Shown here: one piece after another, positions 1 through 5,958 of the stretch
Numbering within the stretch: position 1 is the first letter of the stretch
How the letters are laid out: each line of letters starts with the position of its first letter
Source of the DNA: Chrysiogenia bacterium
GTDB lineage: Bacteria > JAGRBM01
Reading direction: 5' to 3'
Assembly (NCBI GenBank): GCA_020434085.1
Contig: JAGRBM010000146.1
Span: 1-6,685, forward strand
DNA: 6,685 bases
Translations under genes and position numbers: made by a program
Notes under the pieces: generated by a model
What the model was told of the DNA's origin: nothing
What the model saw: the letters and a program-made list of their open reading frames with translations, nothing else
Databases searched by the model: none

Positions 1-737
1 ACGCCGACCTCGGTCCTGCCCTCGCCCATCAGGTCGGCGTCGTGGCAGGTGGCGCACATGGACTCGTAGCTCTGAAGCACCATGTGCTCCTGATCGGCGT
101 CGGGGCTGTGGCAGTCGGCGCAACGGAACTGCGCTCCGGCCTCCTTGAAGTGCTTGAACTCGTGCTCGGTGTGCTGGAATACCAGCCGGGTGCGCCGCTC
201 GTAACCGAAGTCCCCAAGATCGGGGTGGCCCTTGCCGAAGCTCTCGAACACGGCGCTGTGGCAGCTCTGGCACTGGTTGTTGTCCAGCGCGGTGAGCGCG
301 AAGTCGCGTCCCTGGTGCTCGCGGTGACAGGTCGCGCAGGCCACCTGCCCCATGGCGTCCATGGGCGGGCCCATCATCGAATTGGCCGCGCTCTCACCCA
401 GGTGGGCTTTCGCCTCGCGGGTCAGGCGCTCGAGGTCCTCTGCCGGCAGGGCGTGGGGATTGAGCGCCGCGTCGCCCCAGTTGTGGCAGGCGCCGCACTT
501 CTTCGATTCGAGCATCTCCACCTGCGAGGCGGCGAGCCCCGCGTGAAGCTCTTTGACCTGCTGCTCGTCGTAGACGTGACACTTCGAGCACTGCTGGCTC
601 ATCACCGCGTGGTGCTGGCTCATCTCACCGGGGCGCACAAAGGACTTGCCCAGCGGCCCGGCCAGCAGACCGACGCCGAGCGCGGCCAGCAGCACGCTCA
701 CCACCAGGGTCACCTTGCGCAGGGAATTTGCATCCAT
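1..737 (-). CDS. Membrane-anchored multihaem c-type cytochrome (at least 6 haems), 3' end cut off by window
   Basis: The frame opens at ATG 737 and stays open to the window edge (245 complete codons, no stop), so the C-terminus is missing. Six CxxCH c-haem sites are visible at residues 50-54, 81-85, 134-138, 156-160, 206-210 and 228-232. Many extra histidines (H42/H43, H65, H112, H141, H171, H189, H192, H196, H218) could be distal ligands. A hydrophobic helix at about residues 9-27 with no convincing cleavage site suggests an uncleaved inner-membrane anchor with a periplasmic haem domain. The start lies 4 nt after the TAG of the preceding di-haem b gene, and a GGGG tract at 745-748 inside that gene's last codons can serve as ribosome binding site, so the two are probably translationally coupled. 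By inference it takes electrons from, or gives them to, the membrane b cytochrome. I cannot place it in a named family; it lacks the small NapC/NirT layout. Confidence 0.9.
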   Translation of the reverse strand, partial: MDANSLRKVTLVVSVLLAALGVGLLAGPLGKSFVRPGEMSQHHAVMSQQCSKCHVYDEQQVKELHAGLAASQVEMLESKKCGACHNWGDAALNPHALPAEDLERLTREAKAHLGESAANSMMGPPMDAMGQVACATCHREHQGRDFALTALDNNQCQSCHSAVFESFGKGHPDLGDFGYERRTRLVFQHTEHEFKHFKEAGAQFRCADCHSPDADQEHMVLQSYESMCATCHDADLMGEGRTEVG

Positions 738-741
738 CGCG

Positions 742-1206
742 CTACCCCATCCACCAGGCCAGCAGGCCGTGGGCGTGCATCAGGATTCCGTGGATCAGCG
801 CGAAGCCCACAAGCGCCCAGGTCAGCGAGAGGTGCACGTAGCGCCAGGCGGGAACGGCCTGCTCCCCCTCGGCGGCGGGGGCCGCGCGGCGCCCGACAAT
901 CCCGCTCAGCGAGACTGCCACAAAGAGCAGCGCCAGCAGGATCTCGAACCCGCCATCGGGCAGGCCGAAGTTCATGTGAGCGACAAAGAGCGCGAGGGCG
1001 ACAATCCCGAGGCCCGCATGGGCGCGCGCCAGGAGGGTTCCCGGAAGACAAAGCGCCAGCGCAAGCAGCAGGACCATCAGGACCCAGCCGCTGGCATAGG
1101 AAGTATTGCGAAGAGATGCGCTGAAATGGGAGTTTGCCAGCCAGAAGACAAGCAGGAGCCCGGCGAGGGCTGCGAGTTCAATCCCCCCGCTCCTTGTCTT
1201 CCCCAT
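742..1206 (-). CDS. Small integral membrane protein, probable di-haem b cytochrome (ferric-reductase-like or b561-like)
   Basis: A 154-residue, strongly hydrophobic protein with about five predicted helices (roughly 11-28, 38-60, 63-82, 86-105, 123-145). Two histidine pairs stand out: H63/H77 in helix 3 and H125/H139 in helix 5, each with exactly 13 intervening residues. That spacing is the known bis-His b-haem arrangement of cytochrome b, NOX and ferric-reductase-type domains, which place one haem near each membrane face. H27, H144 and H146 are additional. Its place between two multihaem c cytochromes suggests it passes electrons between the quinone pool and periplasmic haems. It begins 6 nt after the tetrahaem cytochrome stop and ends 4 nt before the next cytochrome start. 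Seen: helices and histidine spacing. Inferred: haem binding and quinone reaction. No flavin or NAD domain is present, and it is shorter than a typical six-helix ferric reductase domain. A structural subunit without haem remains possible. Confidence 0.85.
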   Translation of the reverse strand: MGKTRSGGIELAALAGLLLVFWLANSHFSASLRNTSYASGWVLMVLLLALALCLPGTLLARAHAGLGIVALALFVAHMNFGLPDGGFEILLALLFVAVSLSGIVGRRAAPAAEGEQAVPAWRYVHLSLTWALVGFALIHGILMHAHGLLAWWMG

Positions 1207-1208
1207 TG

Positions 1209-1214
1209 CTTCCT
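1209..1214 (-). promoter_or_regulatory. Ribosome binding site of the di-haem b gene, overlapping the upstream stop codon
   Basis: On the minus strand the upstream TAG (1215-1213) runs directly into AGGAAG, two bases before the ATG at 1206. The AGGA core overlaps the stop codon and sits 4 nt from the start, slightly short but usable. The overlap suggests that terminating ribosomes reinitiate, coupling the tetrahaem cytochrome and the membrane protein. Confidence 0.55.
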
Positions 1215-2280
1215 ACTCCCTGGCTTTACCCTTGTATTGATCTTTCGTGGGGAGCAAAGAGTCAATGGCTGCCAGCTCGGAACCATCGGATCGGGCAAGA
1301 AAATCGCGGGCGGCCTTGCCGACCTTGTCGGCGGCGCCCTGAAGCGCTTTCGCGTTTCCGGGAGCGACCTGAATGCCGTTTACCGCCGCGTTCATGGCAG
1401 CAACCTCGGCAATGGCGGCTTTGTCCTGAATCTGCGCGAGCGCGGTCTTCGCGTGCTCGACGCGCGCGGCCATGGCATCGAAGTAAGTGCCCTTCCCGCT
1501 CGCTCGCGCCGCGGCGCGCAGACTGTATTCGAGGTCCAGCGCGCGGCCAGTGACATAGAAGAGTCGCAGGCGCTCGGGACTCGCGGGCTCATTCATCTTC
1601 CCGTCGGTGGCCAGGTAGTTGTGGCGCACCTCGCCCTGGGTCCAGGCAACGAGCTCAATGTCGCTGCCGGTGGGATGGCCGCCCACTTCGACGATCTTCT
1701 GGTCGCCCACCACGTGGCAGTGGTAGCAGTGGGAGGTCAGCCGGTAGAGATCCTCGGAGTGGTTCATCCCCGCGGCCGCGCTCTTTTCAAAGCGCATCTT
1801 GCGGTGAGCTGGGGTCTCGGTCTCGCGGGTGATGTCCATGCCCCCGTAGTCGTCGTGAATCTTGACCCAGTCTTTGGCAGCGCCGTGGCAGCTCTCGCAG
1901 GAGACGCCGTATTTTGCACGCACGCGGCCCGACTGAACCTGCGTGGTGTAGTGGCAGGTGGCGCACCGCGGTTCTGCCTTGATGCGGCGGATGCCCAGTT
2001 TGTCGGCGATGGCTTTGGCCTCGTCCGTGCGGTGGAGCTCGGCAAAGCTCGTGGAGTGCTCGCTCTCCATCCAGGCATCGACGGCGGCCTGGTGGCACTC
2101 GCCGCAACTGTCGGCCCCCAGGTAGCGCGCGGCCACTTCGGGTTTGAACGGGCCCTCCTCGTCGGAGTGGGCGCCGGCCAACATCCGCCCGCCGGCCAGC
2201 ATGAGCGGCAGGCCGCAACAGAGCGCCAGCAGCGCCTGCTTCCATGAGAATCCGGTTGTCAGGTGAGTGCGGGAACCCAT
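1213..2280 (-). CDS. Periplasmic tetrahaem c-type cytochrome, c554-like
   Basis: 355 residues. A hydrophobic segment at about 15-37 ends in an A-x-A-like site (A35-G36-A37), so it is probably exported and cleaved. Four CxxCH sites lie at 59-63, 106-110, 128-132 and 185-189. The opening module is CxxCH, then W70, S73 and H75. The haem-3 region (V-x-C-E-x-C-H-G) matches the cytochrome c554 style known from nitrifiers and widespread in respiratory bacteria. Residues 190-355 have no haem site and look mostly helical, with a conserved-looking W-x-Q-G-E-x-R-H segment near 219-226. In nitrifiers c554 accepts electrons from hydroxylamine oxidoreductase, but no such enzyme is present here, so a general periplasmic carrier role is more likely. 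The ATG at 2280 is preceded only by a weak ACAGG-type binding site, yet no other in-frame start keeps a proper signal sequence. It leads the closely packed three-gene set 2280-1. Confidence 0.9.
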   Translation of the reverse strand: MGSRTHLTTGFSWKQALLALCCGLPLMLAGGRMLAGAHSDEEGPFKPEVAARYLGADSCGECHQAAVDAWMESEHSTSFAELHRTDEAKAIADKLGIRRIKAEPRCATCHYTTQVQSGRVRAKYGVSCESCHGAAKDWVKIHDDYGGMDITRETETPAHRKMRFEKSAAAGMNHSEDLYRLTSHCYHCHVVGDQKIVEVGGHPTGSDIELVAWTQGEVRHNYLATDGKMNEPASPERLRLFYVTGRALDLEYSLRAAARASGKGTYFDAMAARVEHAKTALAQIQDKAAIAEVAAMNAAVNGIQVAPGNAKALQGAADKVGKAARDFLARSDGSELAAIDSLLPTKDQYKGKARE

Positions 2281-2423
2281 CGTCGCCTGTCACAAACTTG
2301 AGAATTCGCCCGAGCTGTTTGTCTGATCTTCTAAGTAGCGTCGCGCTGCCTGATTCGCAACAGTTAAGGACAGAAAACTTTATGATTTCGGCTGGTTGTG
2401 CGCCACGTCACGCCCGCTTTGTC

Positions 2424-3887
2424 CTACAATTTGAGGACCAGTTCGACCCGTCCGCCGTAGTTTCGCGTCGGTGAGATCGGCGTGGGCTGCTCCAGCCATG
2501 TGTAGAAGGCATCGCCGCGCAGGATGAAGCGGGTCCAGATCGCCTGCTGCAGCCGGATTCCGACCGCCATCTGCCCGCGCTTGTTCCCGTCGGTGGCCTG
2601 CCGTCCGCCCACTTCCAGAATGATCTGCCGGCGGATGCTGCCGGGGAAAATCTGAACGCCCAGCGCGCCGCCGGCCGCGCGCCAGGGGTTGTCGCTGAGC
2701 GCCGAGCCGTAGCGCCCCAGCCCCACGGCGGCAAAGAGAATCCCCACCCTGCCGAGCGGCCCGCCGCGATCGGGGCCGCGGGCGGCCGAGATATATTCGT
2801 TGATACCCCAGAAACCGTTCAGATAGATGAAGTTGTTCGAGTGGTGGAAGGTCCAGGCCAGCTCGGCAAAGAGCAGCGTGCCGCGCGAGATGGCCGTGGT
2901 CTCCATCTCCGTGGGGATCGAGGTATTCACCCGGAAGGTCGTGTTGAGTAGTCCGATGCGCTGCGTGGCGCTGATGCCGCCATAAAATGAATCGATGTAG
3001 GCGCTGCGTTTTTGTGCTTTCACAAAGACCGCATCGATGGCGATGGTGCTCCAGGGGAAGTCGGTTTCGGTAAAGAGGCCGAAGAGCTGGGCGTCGTGCT
3101 CGCGCAGGTTGTTGCCGCGATGCACTTCGTTCCAGCCCCACACCGCCGTTACGCGAAAATTCGATGTCCCCGGCGGGCGCAGTGTGTTGCGAATGAGCCC
3201 CACGGCATCGATGGTGTCGTCGATAAGCATGCCGTCCTGGATCAGGAAGGGCTGACGCCCCACGGAAAAACCGAAATCCCAGATGCCCGAGTCGTCGGGG
3301 TCAAGAATGGGAAAGAGCTCACCGATGTCGCCTTCCATGAAGAGCGTTTCAATGCGGTCGTTGCCCACCGCGTCCCAGCCGCGCGTGGCCTTGGGCGTGA
3401 ATTCGTAGCGTGTGAATCGCCCGTCCCGGTCCAGAGGGCGAAAACCGATGAGCACGCGCTCGGTTCCGGTCAGGAACAGATTGGCGAACACGTCGAAGCG
3501 CTGGGCCCACTCGCTGTTGCGCACGGCGCCGGTGTCGTGAAACTGCACGGCGGTACGATAGGTCCCGAAGAGCTGCAGGCTCGGATTCCACACCGCACCG
3601 GTGGGAAGCTTCCAGCCCTGCCCGATTTCCGAGGGGCTCAGGAAGGGATCACCGAACTCGATGGGCGGCGGCGTATTGTGCGGGATTTCCTGGATCGGGG
3701 TGTGCTCGTCCTCGATCCGGCTCGGGGAATTTTCCAGGTGACTGTAATCGTAAGGATCTTCGGGCGCTTTCTCGATCTCTTCGGCATGGGCCACGCCGCC
3801 GATAGTCGCAAGCAACAGCGCCCCCGCCACGAGGAGCCCACGCCACGGGTCTCGCGGCCATTCAAAAGTCATCTCAAAGAATTTCAC
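2424..3887 (-). CDS. Outer-membrane beta-barrel protein (porin-like) within the cytochrome cluster
   Basis: 487 residues from GTG 3887. A signal peptide has its hydrophobic core at about 17-32 and an A-H-A cleavage site at 33-35. Next comes an acidic, proline-rich stretch (about 36-95), then continuous alternating amphipathic strands rich in Tyr, Trp, Phe and Gly to the C-terminus, which ends on a beta strand finishing K-L. There are no CxxCH motifs and no transmembrane helix after the signal. I do not recognise the family; its length falls in the range of medium porins and is shorter than MtrB-type conduits (about 700 residues). It begins 28 nt after the pentahaem cytochrome stop, so the two are probably cotranscribed. 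By inference it is either a porin sheath for a cytochrome or a channel for a soluble substrate. The start is uncertain: ATG 3872 (M6) would also keep the signal peptide, and neither start has a well-placed Shine-Dalgarno; the nearest purine run (3902-3908) is 14 nt from the GTG. Confidence 0.88.
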   Translation of the reverse strand: MKFFEMTFEWPRDPWRGLLVAGALLLATIGGVAHAEEIEKAPEDPYDYSHLENSPSRIEDEHTPIQEIPHNTPPPIEFGDPFLSPSEIGQGWKLPTGAVWNPSLQLFGTYRTAVQFHDTGAVRNSEWAQRFDVFANLFLTGTERVLIGFRPLDRDGRFTRYEFTPKATRGWDAVGNDRIETLFMEGDIGELFPILDPDDSGIWDFGFSVGRQPFLIQDGMLIDDTIDAVGLIRNTLRPPGTSNFRVTAVWGWNEVHRGNNLREHDAQLFGLFTETDFPWSTIAIDAVFVKAQKRSAYIDSFYGGISATQRIGLLNTTFRVNTSIPTEMETTAISRGTLLFAELAWTFHHSNNFIYLNGFWGINEYISAARGPDRGGPLGRVGILFAAVGLGRYGSALSDNPWRAAGGALGVQIFPGSIRRQIILEVGGRQATDGNKRGQMAVGIRLQQAIWTRFILRGDAFYTWLEQPTPISPTRNYGGRVELVLKL

Positions 3888-3915
3888 TTGCGCGTGAGCT
3901 GCCTTCCCGCTCCGA

Positions 3916-5733
3916 CTACTTCACTTCAAACTCGGCTGTGCGCTCCCACAGCGTCATGTGCCCGTCCACGATGGCATCGGCCACCTGCCGCGGCGTCATC
4001 CCGTAATCGAATCCGACGCCCTTGATCTCGTTGACGAGATTCACGGGCACCATGGCCGCGATGAGCTTTGCGCTCACATAGTAGCGACCCGGCCCCCGAA
4101 GTCTCTCGGCGTCGACTTCATACTCGGCCCAGCGGCTGCCGCCGGGCTTGATCCCGATCTTGTGGATGCGCGCTCCCACCGGACGTCCGATCAGGACGTT
4201 GGAGAGAAGCTCGGGACGCAGGAAAGGCAGCGCGTCGAGCGAGTAGTTGACCGCAAGCACCTGCTCGCGCTCGCCGCCGCGAACATTGGTCGTGATGAAC
4301 TTCGACTGGAGCGAGAAGAGCTGGTCGTCGAGGGGCAGCTCTCCGCCGTGCACATAGACCGAGTGGTTGTCGCGAACGTCACCGTTGGGATCAAGATCGC
4401 CGGATTTGAAGACCACATTGCCGGAAGCGTCGATCACCGAAACCTGTAACCACACCAGCCGCTCGGCGGTAAATCCCGTGGGCACATTGTGGCCGTCGGT
4501 GCCGTTGCTCACCTGGAGCTTGAAGGAAATCCCGTCATCGAGCGAGGCCTGTTCCAGTTCGATCTCGCTGAGTTTGTATCCCTCGCGCAGGATTGCGTGG
4601 CGATCCTGTTTCGCGCGCTCGAGCAGCTTGAAGTTCCGCTCGAGAATGCTGCGCGCTTCGTAGCGATCATCCACCGACTCCCAGCGCGGCGGGAACTCCA
4701 TCTCGTCGGTGACGGTGTCTTCGAATTCGTCGGTGCCCCAGCCGGCTTCCCAGTCAAAGGCGGTCCACTCACTGAAGCTGGCAAAGGCCTTGGCTTCGGG
4801 ATTGTGCGGAAAAAGCCCCGGATGCACGATCGGGTAGTCGGGCCCCACAAACATGTGATTGGTCAGCCTGCGCTCGCGGGTAAGCACGCCGCCCACGTTG
4901 GCTGCGGAGCCGTGCTTGTATTCGCCGGGCACGCCGGGGACCTTGCCCATGTGGCAATCCTGGCAACTCTCACCTCGCGCGGCGGCCGGTGAGGTTTTGT
5001 ACTCGCTGAATGCTTCTTCGAGTCGAAAGCCGTTGGGAAGCGTCACGTCGTGACACGAACCGCAAAAGCCCGACTCGGTGAGCTGGAAGAAGCGCTTGGC
5101 ATCGGTGTGAATGGGCCGGCCCACGCCTTCCTTTTCGGTCGTCACCTTGAATTCGGGATCGTCGATGACGCGCTGGACTTCCTCGCCGCCTGTGGGCCCC
5201 ATGACGGGCGTCGTAAGATCGCCGGTCACGATGGGACGGCGCCCGCTTACCTTGCCCACGGGCTGGGAGACGCGGTGGCAGGCGATGCAGGTGATGCCTT
5301 CCTGGGAGACCGCGCTGCGGTTTTCATTGGCGGTGAGAATGGGCTCGCCCGTCGCCATGCCGACGGGCGTGTGGCAGCGGATGCAAAAATCGCCGAAGGT
5401 GCCGTTTGTTCGTTTATTGATCTCGCCCTGCATGGCGTTGAAGACGGGGCTGAGCTGGGCGTAGGCATGCTGGGAGACCGACCACTCGTCATATTGGCCG
5501 GGATGGCAGGTTTTGCAGGCCTGGGCCGAGGGATATTTTTCCGTATCGAAGAGCGGACCGTGCGCGACCTGCGAGGCGCTCGCAGCTTCGGCGGAATCCG
5601 ATGCCTGCTCGGCCATGGCGGCGCGCTCGCGCTCTGCAAAGGCGTAACCTGCCATACACAGCGCCAGAACGCAGATCACCAGCGCGCTGCGCAGCACCCG
5701 GCCACGTGTCATTGAGCTTTGTTTACCATCCAT
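3916..5733 (-). CDS. Secreted pentahaem c-type cytochrome with C-terminal beta-rich domain
   Basis: 605 residues. The signal peptide (basic N-region, hydrophobic about 16-31, A-F-A site at 31-33) is followed by an Ala/Ser/Glu-rich linker to about residue 58. Five CxxCH sites lie at 73-77, 117-121, 149-153, 224-228 and 257-261. The first is followed by W84, S87 and H89, the same spacing as in the c554-like neighbour. A T-N-H-M-F motif at 291-295 may supply a distal haem ligand. An acidic, Trp-rich segment (about 322-351) leads into a haem-free, strand-rich C-terminal half (about 386-550) with a G-H-N-V-P-T-G-F motif at 414-421, likely a beta-sandwich. I chose ATG 5733 because the signal peptide starts there with a purine-rich binding site upstream. 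The frame extends to a GTG at 5796, which would add 21 charged residues before the signal; ATG 5712 is also possible. It is first in the cluster. Electron transfer is certain in kind, but the partner is unknown. Confidence 0.9.
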   Translation of the reverse strand: MDGKQSSMTRGRVLRSALVICVLALCMAGYAFAERERAAMAEQASDSAEAASASQVAHGPLFDTEKYPSAQACKTCHPGQYDEWSVSQHAYAQLSPVFNAMQGEINKRTNGTFGDFCIRCHTPVGMATGEPILTANENRSAVSQEGITCIACHRVSQPVGKVSGRRPIVTGDLTTPVMGPTGGEEVQRVIDDPEFKVTTEKEGVGRPIHTDAKRFFQLTESGFCGSCHDVTLPNGFRLEEAFSEYKTSPAAARGESCQDCHMGKVPGVPGEYKHGSAANVGGVLTRERRLTNHMFVGPDYPIVHPGLFPHNPEAKAFASFSEWTAFDWEAGWGTDEFEDTVTDEMEFPPRWESVDDRYEARSILERNFKLLERAKQDRHAILREGYKLSEIELEQASLDDGISFKLQVSNGTDGHNVPTGFTAERLVWLQVSVIDASGNVVFKSGDLDPNGDVRDNHSVYVHGGELPLDDQLFSLQSKFITTNVRGGEREQVLAVNYSLDALPFLRPELLSNVLIGRPVGARIHKIGIKPGGSRWAEYEVDAERLRGPGRYYVSAKLIAAMVPVNLVNEIKGVGFDYGMTPRQVADAIVDGHMTLWERTAEFEVK

Positions 5734-5744
5734 GCGAAAGCGCG

Positions 5745-5753
5745 CCCTCCCCC
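5745..5753 (-). promoter_or_regulatory. Shine-Dalgarno stretch of the pentahaem cytochrome
   Basis: The minus strand reads GGGGGAGGG here, ending 11 nt before ATG 5733. The GGAGG core is a full match to the anti-Shine-Dalgarno, with slightly long spacing. It supports ATG 5733 over the upstream GTG at 5796; ATG 5712 has only a weak purine run before it. Confidence 0.5.
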
Positions 5754-5770
5754 GGCGCACGCTCCCCGGT

Positions 5771-5800
5771 TGCCAGTCCCCAAGTCCCTGGCACACTTGG
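5771..5800 (-). repeat. Two interlocked inverted repeats in the leader of the cytochrome cluster
   Basis: In minus-strand order the elements are CCAAGT (5800-5795), one base, TGCCAG (5793-5788), two bases, ACTTGG (5785-5780), three bases, CTGGCA (5776-5771). CCAAGT pairs with ACTTGG and TGCCAG with CTGGCA, both perfect 6-bp matches. The order is that of an H-type pseudoknot; alternatively they are two overlapping operator-like dyads. The block ends 37 nt before the start codon and lies downstream of the candidate promoter, so either an RNA or a protein-binding role is possible. It matches no riboswitch class that I recognise. Confidence 0.4.
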
Positions 5801-5814
5801 TCATTACGAGGTGA

Positions 5815-5843
5815 TTTTTACTGGTACCGCTTGGCTCACACAA
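5815..5843 (-). promoter_or_regulatory. Candidate sigma70-type promoter for the cytochrome cluster
   Basis: Minus strand: TTGTGT (5843-5838, 3 of 6 to the -35 consensus), a 17-bp spacer, then TAAAAA (5820-5815, 4 of 6 to the -10 consensus). It is the most AT-rich patch between the aldehyde dehydrogenase terminator and the first cytochrome gene, which is the right place, but the matches are modest. Transcription would start near 5808, giving a leader of roughly 75 nt containing the interlocked repeats. Confidence 0.3.
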
Positions 5844-5910
5844 GGGCACGCGCAAGCAATCGGGCAAGGCGCAGCGCAGGCTCAGTCGCTCGCACAGCTC
5901 CAGTGGGACA

Positions 5911-5936
5911 AAACGGGGGCCAATCGGCCCCCGTTT
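5911..5936 (-). terminator. Rho-independent terminator of the aldehyde dehydrogenase gene
   Basis: A perfect 11-bp stem (5911-5921 with 5926-5936) carries five G-C pairs in a row and a 4-nt loop. On the minus strand the 3' arm runs into TTTTG, a short U tract. It lies 22 nt beyond the aldehyde dehydrogenase stop and so separates that gene from the cytochrome cluster. On the plus strand only three T's follow the stem, and no plus-strand gene leads into it. Confidence 0.85.
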
Positions 5937-5958
5937 CTGCAACATATATAGGTGGGAG

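Noticed and set aside
42-1124. 360-codon plus-strand open frame
   Set aside because: It is antisense to the hexahaem cytochrome and the membrane protein, and its translation becomes Arg/Ala/Gly-rich without motifs.
646-2247. 533-codon plus-strand open frame
   Set aside because: It is antisense to the cytochrome c554-like and di-haem b genes, which have clear motifs. Its translation is low-complexity, Arg/Gly/Pro-rich and lacks any recognisable motif, as expected for a GC-rich shadow.
2367-2425. AGGACA / TGTCCT inverted repeat flanking a 47-nt loop after the barrel stop
   Set aside because: Six base pairs over such a long loop is weak, with no U tract and expected by chance.
2380-3141. 253-codon minus-strand open frame inside the barrel gene
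   Set aside because: It is an alternative frame of the barrel gene with Arg/His-rich composition; the barrel frame has signal peptide and strand pattern.
3012-4025. 337-codon plus-strand open frame
   Set aside because: It lies across the barrel gene and the end of the pentahaem gene in antisense, with no signal or domain pattern.
3916-5733. Hydroxylamine oxidoreductase or octahaem reductase assignment for the large cytochrome
   Set aside because: Only five CxxCH sites are present, there is no eight-haem pattern, and the C-terminal half is haem-free and beta-rich.
5734-5796. 21-codon N-terminal extension of the pentahaem cytochrome from GTG 5796
   Set aside because: It would put a charged segment before a complete signal peptide, and it overlaps the leader repeats and the Shine-Dalgarno stretch that fits ATG 5733.
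5941-5950. TATATA-like run as a promoter element
   Set aside because: It sits between the aldehyde dehydrogenase stop and its terminator, with no -35 partner and no gene it could serve.
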